This document shows positions 38,619-49,831 of a DNA stretch of 64,000 nt, piece after piece; the stretch's first letter is position 1; each line of letters starts with the position of its first letter. The translations under genes were made by a program, and so were the position numbers. The notes beneath the pieces were generated by a model, which made no database searches, was not told the DNA's origin, and worked only from the letters and a program-made list of their open reading frames with translations. The DNA is from Lepidurus packardi (Eukaryota; Arthropoda; Branchiopoda; Notostraca; Triopsidae). The stretch is taken from NCBI GenBank assembly GCA_023053545.1, contig JAKZAN010000133.1:1-64000 (forward strand), given 5' to 3'.

Positions 38619-39943
38619 TCAGGGCAGAGGATCGTACAGGGAGCTGTCGACCCTGGGCTTGTTGAAGCTGTTGATCCTTATCTTAAAACTGGCTCTTCTC
38701 CTGCGCCGTTCAGGAGTCCCTGTGGCGTCTTCTTCATCTACTTCCTTTACCCGTAACTTATCCAGGCTGTCGTTCTTTCGAGCCGATTTGAGAAGCATTC
38801 CGGGGGCAAGGCACATTGTCTCTCTGAGGGTGTGCAGGGCATCTTTAATCTCGATGCTCTGCTTGTGTACGATATCATTCTTAATGTTCCTTAGTTTCAT
38901 GAGCATCTTCTCACTGTCATCTCTGCGCTGGCGTAGTTGCTAGTTGCGGTCCTTCTCTATCCTCTTGAGGTGGGCGTTCAGCACTGACTCCTGGTGCTTG
39001 CGCATGGCCTCGGTTTTCTGTTGGATCTTTTCCCTCTACCTCACGGTCCTTGGTCTTTCGCTCTCGCTGTTCGAGGGCATGGGATTCATGTTTGACCTTT
39101 TCGGCTTACTTGTACTGTTTGAGCTTGACCAGATTCCTGTGGACGGTTCCCTGCAAAGATGCGAAGAGACGTAAACCCACAACTGTACCTTTATTTGCTT
39201 TTGAGCTCGTGCCAAAGCTTGGAGAGCTTGTTTTTCTGTTAAAACTCGCTCCGCAACCGCATCTCCTCTTTCTCCATTTCTGCCAAATGTCTGCTTTTCA
39301 GCTTCTCCAGACTCATCAATGCCGCATTTTCGTATTCCTCCATGTACGCGTTCCAAGCATTGTTGAACTCCAGCAGCTTATTTTGCTGCAGGGTCGTCAT
39401 GCTATGTACTTTGGTCTGCTGTTCACGGAGGAAGTTCTGCTTCTGCCGGTGTAGTTATTTCTCGCGAATTTCGTTGGCCTTGGAGTGGGCCTTGTCGGCT
39501 TCGGTATACTGGCTGGATGCCTCACACTTTTTACGGTAGTCCTCCAAGAGCTGCAGGAATTCAACCATACGGTAGTTAACTAAAGACCTTTCGTCAGTGC
39601 TTTATTCGAGTTTCGAAAGACGTCACATTATTCAAGGTCGGTTCTTACTTAGACGTGAGTTTGTTTTCGATTTAGGTCTCCCAGAGGACTGCCAGGAACT
39701 CGTCGAAGCTGAGGTGTGTGTCGGTGCTCAGGATGACGCGTCCCAAGATGCGAGGGTGCCAGACCTTGAGTCCTCGGGTGTCTTTGAAGTACTTAATGGT
39801 GTCCTGGAGAGAGACGACTCCTCTGCTCGCTGTTTGTCCATGGTGTTGAAGGCTGTGAGGAGGTCTTGGAGCTCGCTGCTGCCCAATACTTCCTTGAGGC
39901 GAATATTGTTATTAGGGGGGTTGGGAGGCAGCTGTTGGTTCAT
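38619..39943 (-). CDS. Coiled-coil protein with EF-hand-like N terminus, 388 aa
   Basis: ATG 39941-39943, TGA 38619-38621. Introns placed at 39588-39648 (61 nt), 39137-39188 (52 nt) and 39018-39039 (22 nt), all GT-AG. A further frame change near 39.81 kb is solved by a 23-nt GC-AG intron (39804-39826) or reflects an indel; with it 389 codons remain. The first 110 residues resemble a degenerate EF-hand pair (SSELQDLLTAFNTMDKQ, TDTHLSFDEFLAVLWE). Most of the rest is a long, highly charged coiled coil (LLEDYRKKCEASSQYTEADK, EKMLMKLRNIKNDIVHK). The C terminus is Arg-rich. This architecture is common among ciliary and basal-body proteins, but I cannot name it. It converges on the selenoprotein W gene, whose SECIS lies between the two stops. 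Confidence 0.68.
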
Positions 39944-40105
39944 AGTGTTTGTATTTAGGACTATATATTGGTGGCAATAACAACCGACTGGGAGTGGGCA
40001 GTGCATGTCTGAGGGGCTAACATCGATTTAATGGACATTAATTCGAAGACCTTGTTTCTGGAAGTAATTTAATAGGCACAACGAGAATACTGGGCAGAGT
40101 CATGG

Positions 40106-40135
40106 AGTGCTATTGCATCGAGTGCTATTGCATCG
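40106..40135 (+). repeat. Exact 15-bp tandem duplication
   Basis: The unit agtgctattgcatcg occurs twice in a row. Confidence 0.9.
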
Positions 40136-40180
40136 AGGCACTTCAGGAATCTCCCAAGGCACTGTCCATCCCATTTAACT

Positions 40181-40198
40181 CTTTGGATAAATCCAAAG
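40181..40198. repeat. Perfect 8-bp inverted repeat, 2-nt centre
   Basis: ctttggat-aa-atccaaag could form a hairpin in RNA from either strand. It lies just beyond the stop of the possible 51-residue ORF, so it could act in its 3' end. It could also be chance. Confidence 0.6.
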
Positions 40199-40216
40199 TT
40201 AACCACCCAAAAAGGT

Positions 40217-40372
40217 TCAGTAAACTTTGCTTAGCACCCTTAAAATATCGACAGTCCGTTTAACCCGAATTCCCATCCCATTCGCTAAAATCTACAATTA
40301 TTTGTCCCTTAATTAGGCCCTGGCAGCCATGGCGTTCTGCCTCAGCCGATCTGCTCCCCCAATAGCAGCCAT
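40217..40372 (-). CDS. Possible small protein, 51 aa
   Basis: ATG 40370-40372, TGA 40217-40219. The sequence is amphipathic and Arg/Gln/Leu-rich (MAAIGGADRLRQNAMAARAQ, LQILANGMGIRVKRTVDIL), with three TAA/TAG codons read as Gln. Spacing to the neighbours (about 200 and 270 bp) resembles normal intergenic distances here. There is no recognised family. It could be a chance frame. Confidence 0.3.
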
Positions 40373-40572
40373 GATCCAGTGTCTCAGGGTTGGGAATTTT
40401 AGAAAGGGTGGTAATTTGATAAGAAGGCTGGTGGAGGAGGAGAGTTACAGATAGGCGTGGACTAAAGGCAGGATAATTATAGAGCAGGACGTATAAGAGG
40501 GTTGGGGGAGGAAGTAATAATAGTTATTGGACTTTTCGTAAAATACCACACACTTTCTTCGAGTATTTCCGC

Positions 40573-41331
40573 ATGGGCCGCAAGAAAATAGAAATCTAGC
40601 TCATCAAAAATGAGCGTCTACGCAATGTACGCTCCTTCCCCTCAACCCATTTCTCTCACTCCACGCCCTCCTTAGATCACCTACAACAAGCGCAAGAAAG
40701 GATTGTTGAAAAAAATCGTGGAACTCTCCAAGCTCTGCGGCATCAAGGCCAAACTCGAACTCCAGGACAACTTTGGCAACCTCATCGTCCTCGACGCCAG
40801 CAAGGCCTAGGGCTAATCCCTCGAGAACGAAGTCGCCCAGGACAAAGTGTATGTCTTTAAGCCTGAAGACGTAAAATACCCTTCCCATACATCAAACTTT
40901 AACCAGTCTATTTTTAGTATCCCGAGTTTAAAGGCTTCGAGAAGATCCGCAGGCGCCGCGAGGGCGACATCTTGGAGTCCGATCCTTTGCCTGAAGATCT
41001 GGACTCTGATTAGGAAGAAGAAGAACCCAACCTCCAACCCCAAAAAGTTCTACCATGTTTAGAGGGTCCTAATTAACAAGTTGCTCACCCCTATCCTCAA
41101 CCCTCGGCGACTCTGCACGGACCTGTTCTCGGACGCCAGGGACATGGAGTTTTGGGTGAGCCAAACTTTTTGATGCTGGACGCTCTACGAATGGGGTTTG
41201 CGAGGAACAATTCGCAGCAGGTGCTAGAGTACATGGCACTGATGGAGGCGGTGCAGAGATAGCAGAACCAGAGGGAGTACAACCAACTGCTGTACGAAAA
41301 AATAATGGGGCTGCTGGCACCTCGACAATGA
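40573..41331 (+). CDS. MADS-box transcription factor, 220 aa
   Basis: DNA-binding MADS domain at the extreme N terminus: MGRKKIEIQLIKNERLRN, a 49-nt intron (40627-40675), then ITYNKRKKGLLKKIVELSKL and CGIKAKLELQDNFGNLIVLD. This matches the family layout of basic helix, KR-rich turn, KGLLKK helix and beta strands. TAG codes the Gln in EIQLI. A second intron at 40871-40917 (47 nt) leads to an acidic linker (LPEDLDSDQEEEEP) and a helical C terminus (QQVLEYMALMEAVQRQQNQR). TGA 41329-41331; 221 codons remain. It resembles the SRF/MEF2 class more than plant MIKC types, as no K domain is seen. Expected nuclear, binding CArG-type sites. Confidence 0.85.
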
Positions 41332-41943
41332 CTGGCAGAGTAGAGGACTGTGTTTGGGAGATTCAGGGAGACCCTTTTGAAAGAGGGTGCTTATATATTA
41401 GAGAAATTCAAAAATGCTGTAAAATGCTGTTGTGTGGAATGGAGTCCAATTTATATTCTATATTTATGAACTGCCTCGAACTTAGAGTCTAAGCCATGTC
41501 TAATAATAGCACTAGTAGCACACATTTACTCTGACCTGCTATGACTGGCCCCTTTATACTGTGGCTTTGTCTTTTAAGCAGAATGTATTGTATGTATGTA
41601 ACTATATTTATCGCTATAGTTTCTTATAGGAGAGGCAACCACTTGAACCACTGGATGGCGAGGCCGTGCATGGTCTGCGGCGAGTTGCGGGTATTATCAA
41701 ATTTATATGTTTTTAGCAGAATGTAATTTAAGTGCCGTCACAATTTTATGGAGTAATGCGAAGAGGGTTCGACCACCGATGCGTGGCGACTAGGTTTTGT
41801 GTAACCGTCACATTTGACTCCCTCATAGCCTGTTATGTTTATAGATCCTAGGCATCAGTATCTTGCTATTATTAAAGGCACTCTCCTTATATAAATGTGC
41901 CCCGTCACTTCATCAAAACTCTAGAACTATCAAACCCTAACTC
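41332..41943. other. Intergenic region, 612 bp
   Basis: Between two plus-strand genes. AT-rich, with short tracts of alternating T and A; frames are short. A GGTTCGA-like string near 41769 resembles a tRNA B box, but no cloverleaf could be folded around it. Nothing is called. Confidence 0.45.
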
Positions 41944-43011
41944 ATGAACTCCAGACTTGACTGCTCCTTCACCGAACAAGACCTAGAAAATTAGTATAAA
42001 GCCAACCTCTTCACCCTTGACGCCCACTACAAAAAACTCGCCAAGACTGTCCTCCCAACTTCCCCCCTCCTCGACAGCCACGAGGAAACCCATAAAATAC
42101 GCACACTATTTGAAGACAAAGCCTATGCCTACTTTCACTTTGTACACCAATACTACCTCAAAACTGGTCGTTTCCTCATCAGAGGACCCCTCCTCCGTCT
42201 GCAGCGAGGTATTCTGCGCAAACTGTCGAAGTTGCAAGTGCCGGCAGCCGATGGCATCAACAAGGCCTGTGAAAGAATACTGAAGGAATTTCCCATGGAG
42301 GCTGCTAAACAGAACAGCCACCATGTGGAGGAGATGAAGATGCCTCCTTTCGTCATTAACAAGATGTCCTTCTTCAAGAACTAGAAGACATGCATGAACT
42401 TCTTTATGAACTACATGCAGCTGGCTCGAAGTAATTTTAGCAATTTCGTGACAGAGATGAATTCTATCTATACCAAGCTGGGAGTCAAGGGTGACAACAG
42501 CATCAAGGTCAAGGAGGAATCCGATATCATGGCCATCAGGAGGGTCTTTGCCAAGTTCATACAGAATTAGGGCGCTGAGGAATTCAAAAGCATGGGTCCG
42601 ATAAGCTCGATGATGTACGACGAGCTGGACTACATCAACGACATCCGAGGCTGGCAAGACCGCGACATCAATATTTATGATCTGCTGAGATGTCGATTCA
42701 AAGTTGCCGACGAAGGGGCTTTAGACATGGCCCTTAAGAGACTAAAATCAGAATCCCCGAACATTCGGGTAGTGCGCGTGAAGAACAGACTGAGCACACA
42801 GTTGTCGGATGTGCTGGTGAATTTTGTTTATAAGGAGATCATCTGCGAGCTGCAGATCATGGTGACAGGCAACAGTGCGACGAAGGTGCCGCACTCATGT
42901 CTGAACCACGCCGTGTACGAGCTCAAGAGAGAGTACCCACGGATCATGGATCATCTGGGAGTCATGGCCAATTCTGACAAATACATGCCTCCTGAAGAGT
43001 TCCAACATTGA
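41944..43011 (+). CDS. Helical protein with RelA/SpoT-fold-like C-terminal domain, 355 aa
   Basis: Single exon from ATG 41944-41946 to TGA 43009-43011, with several TAG codons as Gln. The first 200 residues are helical with no recognised motif. From about residue 230 a pattern typical of the RelA/SpoT nucleotidyltransferase-like fold in protists appears: INIYDLLRCRFKVADE, then NIRVVRVKNRLST, DVLVNFVYKEIICELQIMV and HAVYELKREY. This matches strand DxxR, strand KNR, the GYRD-like strand replaced by SDVLVNF, and ELQI with a following His-x-x-YE helix. The catalytic details of true (p)ppGpp synthetases are not clearly preserved, so activity is doubtful. Assignment rests on pattern memory only. 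Confidence 0.55.
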
Positions 43012-43048
43012 TTGATTTGTCTAGAGTATTCAGCATCCGAAATATAAA

Positions 43049-43984
43049 TCAAAGGGCAGATAAAAACACCAGGCACAGCACTATCATACAATTCCATATG
43101 CTCACAGTTACTTATCCCCCATTTTATGCCCCTTTTACGCGACCTAAGCTTGCGAATTCCATCAGAGAATTACAATGAGCATCCACCAGGTAAACAGGTC
43201 GGGAGTTGATTGCCTGAGGGGATCGGCTATTGCTGGAACCGTGGTTTGTAGCATGCTTCAGCTTCATAAGCTGGTCGCTGCGAATGCTGAGGGTTGTTGT
43301 CCAGACATACCAATTAGTGTTCTCCGAACAGGGAGGACTGGTGTTACTGCCGTGGTAGTGATAGTATGACCCTTTTTTCAGGAAATCTGCAGAGAACAAA
43401 GAGGCAAAGTTGACAACCTTGGTTCCCTCAAGGTCATCCGGTAGAAGTTGGTCCAGAAGATTCTTCTCTGTCGAAGAATCGTCGAGGCGGAACATTAGGG
43501 ATAGAATCAGCAGTGGATACCGTGAAGACAGGCTTTGAGGCAGGCCATTGAAGATTCTATGTTTTATCTGCATTTCAAGAGGGTGCAGGACGCCATCAAC
43601 TACGTGTTCTGCAGGGACTTTGAAAACAATGCTTTCTCCTAAATACTCGAGATGGGACCGGTCGTAGTCCACAATGGAAATGATGGAGTGCTTATGCAGT
43701 AGTTAGTATTATTGAAGATTCGCAGTAACTCGACTCAATTTGGCTTTCCCATCCAGGAAACCCACATGAATTTTGTTGTAGTCGCAGAAGTGGATGGCGT
43801 CTTCTTGACGCAGGTCGATGGGGGACTGCATGGAGCCTATGTTACAGACTTCTGGCCAGTGCTGGGGTGAATCGTAAGAGTAGTGGCTCGTCTCACAATG
43901 AGATGTCGAGCCCAGGCAAAGCGTGAGGACCAATGCGGAGGTCAGGCGTTTCAAGAGAAGGTGTCTCTGATGAGATTAACTCAT
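43049..43984 (-). CDS. Carbonic anhydrase-like protein lacking zinc ligands, probably GPI-anchored
   Basis: Alpha-carbonic anhydrase fold, 311 aa, no intron. ATG 43982-43984. A leader with hydrophobic core SALVLTLCLGSTSHC is followed by family motifs: QSPIDL, AEHVVDG, EMQIKHRIF and YYHYHGSNTSPPCSENTNWYV. The zinc site is lost. The usual FHFH(x)xSEH is IVFKVPAEH (both histidines replaced by Val and Lys). The third ligand, usually ExHxVH, is EMQIKH (His to Gln). It is therefore likely a non-catalytic carbonic anhydrase-related protein. Read past TAA at 43124-43126 as Gln, the frame adds 25 codons ending in SIWNCMIVLCLVFLSAL and TGA at 43049-43051. That tail looks like a GPI-attachment or membrane signal. 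It converges with the RelA/SpoT-like gene, 37 bp between stops. Confidence 0.85.
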
Positions 43985-44528
43985 GTACAGAAATCGATGT
44001 AAATATGGAAAAATCAAAGTGACCCATCAATTACGGACCCGATGGAATCATTGATTAATTATGTGAACGCAAATCCTATTCTGCCAACAGTCAAGCAAAC
44101 CAACTCCCACTCGATTTATAACAACATTCTACTCTTGCTCTTGAGTGCACTTTCCCCGCCTCAGCGAGCTAGAATCATCCTTATATAGTCTAAGTTGTAG
44201 GTGGTGGCGTCAATAGAGACCTTCATATAAAAGGAGCAGCGGTAATCAGACAGCTATCTGAATCAGAAAATGTGAGTTTCTGATGTGGATTCTGCTAGTA
44301 TTGTGAAGATTGATCAGCCAGAGTGTGTAAGAGATTTAAGACTAAAGAGAAATTCAGTATGATATTGATTAGAGGGAAGGTAATGAGAGGCTTTAGACAG
44401 ATGTATGTATGGAAACAATAGTCGGGATCCCTAATTTAGCAGAAATAAATATCAGTCGTCAAGTTTGCAAAATTATACCCTAGAATCGTCGTCTGAGCTT
44501 CCTCCCACTCTCCACTATTTGGTTACTC
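43985..44528. other. Divergent intergenic region, 544 bp
   Basis: Between the carbonic anhydrase-like gene (minus) and the TTLL gene (plus). It should contain both promoters. Only short frames occur; no tRNA or repeat was recognised. Confidence 0.45.
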
Positions 44529-46994
44529 ATGTTGAATCCCTCCGAACGCATCAAGTTCATTGCCCGATGGGACCTCGAGAAGGCTATCGGACGCACCCCA
44601 CTCCCGGCCATCCACAGGCTTTCCCAGATCCAACCCACCAAGATGGCTCCCATCCCTCCAAAGCTCCACCCAACCCCTCCAAAACATGCACATTCCATGT
44701 TCGGCACTGAATCTAAGTCAGCCTAGAAGACTGGCCTGGAAGATACCAGTATTTCTACTGATAACAAGAGTCCCGTCATTGGAAATTGCAGTCCTATGCT
44801 TGATGAAGTTTTCTGCAACAATTTTCCGAGTTCTACACACCCGCCCCACAGTTGCAGCGAGGTCATGCATTAAGGCACCAGGAAAAGCTGCGTCGTGTCT
44901 CCGCTGAAGAACAAGAGTGCTGTTTTGGGGTTGGATCCTCGTGTATAGGAAGACAGTCCCCTAAATAAAAATTATGCATTGGGCTATTCGCAGATTCAAC
45001 GTTTGGCGCCCTTCCACAGTGGTTCTAAGATGTACTCGCAGGGAGATGCCTAACTCCTGCCCGGACCGCACCGTCGATCGAATAGCACCTTCAACCGGGC
45101 GATGCGCCAAAACCCACAGCACTCTTCGGCCAGTAAGCTCTGTCTCTTTACTTATACTTTTTGTCTTTAGAACAGGAGTAAAAAGCAAAGGTCGAAAAGA
45201 TCAAGGAGACCTGCCTGATGAAAACAGAAAAAAACCAAGAACCCAAGACCAACAGCGTCCGAAAGCAGAAGAACAACACCACACCATTCCTCGACTCTGA
45301 GGTCTAATCAGAATCAGAGTCGATGAGCAGTCCTCCGAATGAAGAAGAAGACGCCTTAGGTTCTTATTGCAGTACGAGTTCCAAGATGTACATGCTGAAG
45401 TCAGTGTACGGCGGGAGACCTGCCACAGTCTTCATACACTATTGCCCATAAACGATGGAAGATCGGCAGAAATCGGAGCGAATCTTCCAAGTCACTGATA
45501 AAGTTAAAGAACTCTATAGCATTACCTTCAAAGTACAACTCATAGGCCTAATAACGACCATCTAAAATGAAGTGATAGTTTTTAGGTGATAATCCGTTCA
45601 AATGCGTAGTTAACCCTCTCAGGCACGGCGGGATATAGCAGACCGACGACAAAAACTGGACTATCTTCTGGGGTCTCTTGAAAAAGGGTATGATTAAAAA
45701 GCTTTCGAAACACCAGAAAGTGAACCATTTCCCGGGCTGCTGGGAGCTAGGCAGGAAGGATAACCTGTGGAAAAACCTGTCAAACTCGAAGAAAAAGCAT
45801 AAATAAGCCTACAATTTTGTACCGCAGACCTTCATCCTGCCGGATGATTGGGAACGATTCGATAGAGCAAAGGAATAATGCGACAAAAAGAAGTTGTGGA
45901 TCATAAAGCCGGTGGCATCATCCTGCGGCCATGGCATCAGGATGATCAGTAAAAAAACCAAGATTCCCAAAAAGAAGAAAGACTACCTCATCTGCGACTA
46001 CATCCCCAACCCTTACCTCATCAACGGCCTCAAGTTCGACCTCCGCCTGTACATCCTCGTCTCGTCCTATGATCCCCTGAGGATCTATCTCTTCGAAGAT
46101 GGACTGGCCAGGTTCGCGACTGAAAAGTACACTACTAGTACTCACGAACTAGGCAAAAGATATGTGCACTTGACGAACTATAGTGTCAACAAGTCTGCTC
46201 CCAAGTTCGTAAAAAATGTGAATGCCCAAGATGATGGGACGGGCTCGAAGTGGTCTCTGGTGGCTCTGAAAAGCTACCTGCAGTAAGTCCAGAAAGTAAA
46301 CGTGGATGAAGTCTTCAGCAATATTGAGGACATCATCATCAAAACTTGTATTTCAGTGGAACCTTACATGCTGGATATGCATGCCAAGACCAGCGAACAT
46401 AGGAATAACTGTTTCGAACTCTTCGGGTTCGATATTCTAATCGATGAGACCCTAAAACCATGGCTCTTAGAAGTTAACGTGTGCCCCTCCCTCAGCTCCA
46501 GTTCTCCTCTCGACTTGAGGATAAAGCACACGCTGCTCACTGATACCCTCAATCTCATTGGCATCCAGCCTCCAGAGCCACCAATCTCCAAAAATCTACA
46601 CAAACTCAACGGTAGCCACAACAACTCTTCTGCCACTTCCTTTTCTCCCCACATCAACGCACAGTCCAACGAGACTCTTGGTGGTGTCTGCGCTCGATCG
46701 AATCATAGGCCAGTTTTTTCGCGGAATATCCGCAGCCTAGCTGATCTGAACTACTGGAACTGTGTGGAGAAGCTGAATGCGGAAGACTGGAATGTGCTTT
46801 TCGAAACTGAAGAGGAGGATTATCGAAGAGGGCATTTCAAAAGAATTTTCCCGACGAAGGAGAACGTATAGGAGTACCAGAAGTATTTCTAGTTCGAGAG
46901 GTACAACAACACGATGGTGAGCAGGTGGCTGAAGGCAGAGGGAGGCGAGTTCCTGGATAAGATTGCTAAGAAAAACTATCACGGCTCCATCTGA
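44529..46994 (+). CDS. Tubulin tyrosine ligase-like (TTLL) glutamylase/glycylase, 793 aa
   Basis: ATP-grasp enzyme that adds amino acids, usually glutamate or glycine, to tubulin tails in cilia. ATG 44529-44531; introns 45133-45170 (38 nt) and 45533-45578 (46 nt); TGA 46992-46994; 794 codons remain. A 300-residue variable N-terminal region precedes the TTL core, which starts near FKFLGDNPFKCVVNPLRHGG. Motifs seen are FPGCWELGRKDNLW, TFILPDDW, LWIIKPVASSCGHGIRMI (ATP-binding), INGLKFDLRLYILVSS, YVHLTNYSVNK and CFELFGFDILIDETLKPWLLEVN. The order matches TTLL4/5/6-type enzymes. The usual SSRGRGI is SSCGHGI. Splicing at 45578 restores FLGDN. Which modification it makes cannot be told. Confidence 0.88.
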
Positions 46995-47040
46995 ACAGCT
47001 TCTACTTATCGCCTTATGAGGGTGGGAATATATTGATGTA

Positions 47041-48462
47041 TCATTGGATATGGAGTAGCTCCAATAACTTCCGGAAGAGATCCCGGAGCATTTCTTAATA
47101 ACCTTTTTGTGTCCCGATATCCAGGTTCTTGCAATTGCTAACAATCCACTTCTTCAGAGTATCCTCCAACAGCACCATCTGGTCTAGTTCTCCCTGTCTT
47201 TCTTGCAGTGTTAGCTCCAGCCGCGCTATCTCGTCATCCTCGATCCCCTTGTAGTACCCCTTATGGAACATGGCTGAGGTTTTGCTGTCCTTCTACAAGA
47301 TTTAAGTCCCTCGCTTCTTCAGCTGCTTATGCTGTTTCTCTAATTACTCGATTCGGTTTTAGAGTCCTGCTGCCGTCAACAACAGGTTCTAGTATGTGGA
47401 GTCCTGGTTCTACATCTGGTCCAGTATCTTGTTGACATCAGATAAGTTCGTATTCTGCTTGATGAACCTGAAAGCCTCCTGTTCAGTCTGATGTTCTTGG
47501 ACCAGGGCGATGCTCTTGGTCTGGATGACCGAGGCTAGAAGCTTGTGCACATAATACATCTGCGAATACTTAGCCTGCTGTTCCTTCTCCTGTTCGGAAG
47601 TGGCATTTTGTTTGATTTCAGTCATCTTCTTGTCTCTGTCGGTGAGGAGCTTGTCGATGGTATGTTTTTCGTGCACTTCTTGCTCGTAGATATTCATGAG
47701 ACCTGCCTTGCTGTTAAGTTCGGATTCTACAATCTAAAGGCATCATAATCATAGTGTGGGAGCAATAAGCGTGATGAGGATAGGCATACGAGTTTGGCTC
47801 GATCGCGCATTTCGACTAAATTCTTTTGGGTCTGAGTGAGACTTAATTCTTGGGCTCGCAGATTGGTTCTATGATTCTTGTAGTACTCCATCATGTCTTC
47901 AAGTTCGTTAGTCCGAGCCCGTAGTACCATCAGGTCTGAAGATGTTCTTTATTTGATGTGGTAATAGCATTTGAGCTCCCAAGTATTGTTCTCGTGCTGC
48001 TGCTTAATGTTGCCATCCCTCATATCTAGGCTGAGCATCTGGTTCGTCGAGTCTCCCAGTTGCTTCTCCAGAGCCTTGGTGTTCATCTGAAACTGCCTGA
48101 TCTGTTCCTTCATCCTTCCCAGCGCTGCCTATTTCTCCCTTCTCTTCGTGATGAACTCATTGTACTCTTTGTTGACGCGACGCGACTCCGCCCTTATTTC
48201 CGAGAGAAAATCCTGCAAGCTTGATCAAATGGTTGTAGATTCTTACATTCTCAAATAAAGTAGACTTCCGGTGAGACTCTGTGTGCAGAATTTGCTCCAC
48301 CTTTTTGTCCTGCACAAGCCTCTAGAATTTAGACTTATAGAGATCTGCGAAACTGCCTGCCGTCTTGCCCATGGCCGGGGCGCCGACGGACTCACTACGA
48401 CCGCGGCTGCCTAGGGACTCAGGCCTGGCCATCCTGCGTTTGATGACAAGCTAGTTTTTCAT
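47041..48462 (-). CDS. Coiled-coil protein, 443 aa
   Basis: ATG 48460-48462 (a second possible start is the Met in RRMARPES); introns 48213-48246 (34 nt) and 47734-47789 (56 nt); TGA 47041-47043; 444 codons. Apart from a basic Ser/Arg-rich start (RPESLGSRGRSESVG), it is one long coiled coil, for example KVEQILHTESHRKSTLFEN, MVLRARTNELEDMMEYYKNH and ARLELTLQERQGELDQMVLL. Overall organisation recalls axonemal docking-complex or centriolar coiled-coil proteins, but I cannot assign it. Many TAG/TAA codons are Gln. It converges with the TTLL gene (46 bp between stops). Confidence 0.7.
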
Positions 48463-48700
48463 TTTGAGTCTTTCCTGTAGGATGATGGGATGGAAGATGG
48501 CTTGGAAATGGTGGGGGTTACGTTGAATGTTTCTGCCTTCATGGAGGGTTGCGCTTCAGGTAAAAATACAATTAAAGACTAGCTATTTATTGCAGAACCC
48601 AAATTGTCATGTCGAGACCCCCAGATTATACCTACTTTTTACTAGTAAAATCATAATACGTTGTCGTTCCACTTCCCTCGCCGACACGCTGCTATTCACC

Positions 48701-49558
48701 ATGCGTCCCCCCTACCAATACGACTTCTTTACCGATAAGTCTATCACTGAAGCCGCCTTCAGACCACATCTCTATCGAGCCCCCCAACCCCACCCCTAGC
48801 TTCTTCCTCACTCCATCCAAACTAAACTCTCCCATCTCATCGATGCTTTCATCAAGTGCAATTGTTTTCGATCCTCATAGTTCCGCACCCTCGCTAAGTG
48901 CGTCTTCAAACTGGATCTATTCACCCAACTGGGCCTGGCTCTGTACGGACTGTGCCTCGTAGAATTCGGGATCCTAGACTCTAAAGCCACAACGAGTCGT
49001 GAGGAGAGATTGGAAGCCTGCAGAGAACAGGTATATGATTCAATCCAGTCACTGAATATAGTGCTTGGAAAGGATAAAGATAAATACCTTGCAGTAATTG
49101 CACTGGTTTTCCGGTCCTTGCTCTTGAAACTTTTCGAAGAAGTTGAAGTTGACCTACATCCCATGCAGAAGTAGCAGCTGGGCCACACTCTCTACTTCTA
49201 GATAAAGGGACAGCTCGTGTGTGCTTAGTTTTTGGAAGCTTTGTAATCCGAACATTTCAACAGGCATTTTGCCTAGTTTATGTCGGATGGCTCACACCGG
49301 CAGACAGGATAATCATTTATGAATAGTCTGAGGCCATATTCTAAATAAATCAGACAGAAGCCTATCCAGGCAGCCTACTATAGAGAAGTGGGGCAAGTCA
49401 GTAACAAAGAAAATGCGTTAGGGAACAGGGAGTAAATGCAGAGAGTGGGGGGATCCTAGGGCTTTAGGACTGTAGATGTAAGGTCCGGGACTCCAAACTA
49501 TGGCTAAAAAGGCACCAGGCCTCGCGTCGATAACATAGATTATGGGCGAAGAATTTGA
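48701..49558 (+). CDS. Uncharacterised helical protein, 285 aa
   Basis: Single exon, ATG 48701-48703 to TGA 49556-49558. The first 190 residues are largely alpha-helical with several Cys and Leu-rich stretches (LFTQLGLALYGLCLVEFGI, KYLAVIALVFRSLLLKLFEE). These look like a helical bundle rather than membrane spans, because charged residues are interspersed. The final 90 residues are Gln/Arg/Ser-rich and probably disordered. At least ten TAA/TAG codons are read as Gln. No recognised family. It is divergent from the coiled-coil gene at 48462. Confidence 0.65.
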
Positions 49559-49831
49559 TACATTTCTGGATATTATGGAGTATTATTAGCGTCTGATAAA
49601 GACAGGCGTCTTCTTGGAGATTAAGGACAATCTTCGTACATGATGGACAAGCACGTCAAGAGGTTACTGTCGTCGTCCTGGCCACTTTGTCAGGCAGTAT
49701 TTACTACATGATCACAATATCCAAATGTGGGTGTGTCTCGCAGTTTCTACTTATGGTTCTTTTCTCGCTTCTAATCGTCTGTTTTAACATCTCTTAGGCA
49801 TTCCTTAATTTCTCTACAAAGAACTTACTCC

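Larger units (their letters stand above)
39944..40572. other. Divergent intergenic region, 629 bp
   Basis: This contains the promoters of the flanking coiled-coil (minus) and MADS-box (plus) genes, a possible 51-residue minus-strand ORF (40217-40372), an exact 15-bp tandem duplication at 40106-40135 and a perfect inverted repeat at 40181-40198. No tRNA structure was recognised. Confidence 0.5.

Noticed and set aside
41750-41800. tRNA suggested by a GGTTCGA-like string
   Set aside because: No A box or acceptor/anticodon stems could be paired at the right distances.
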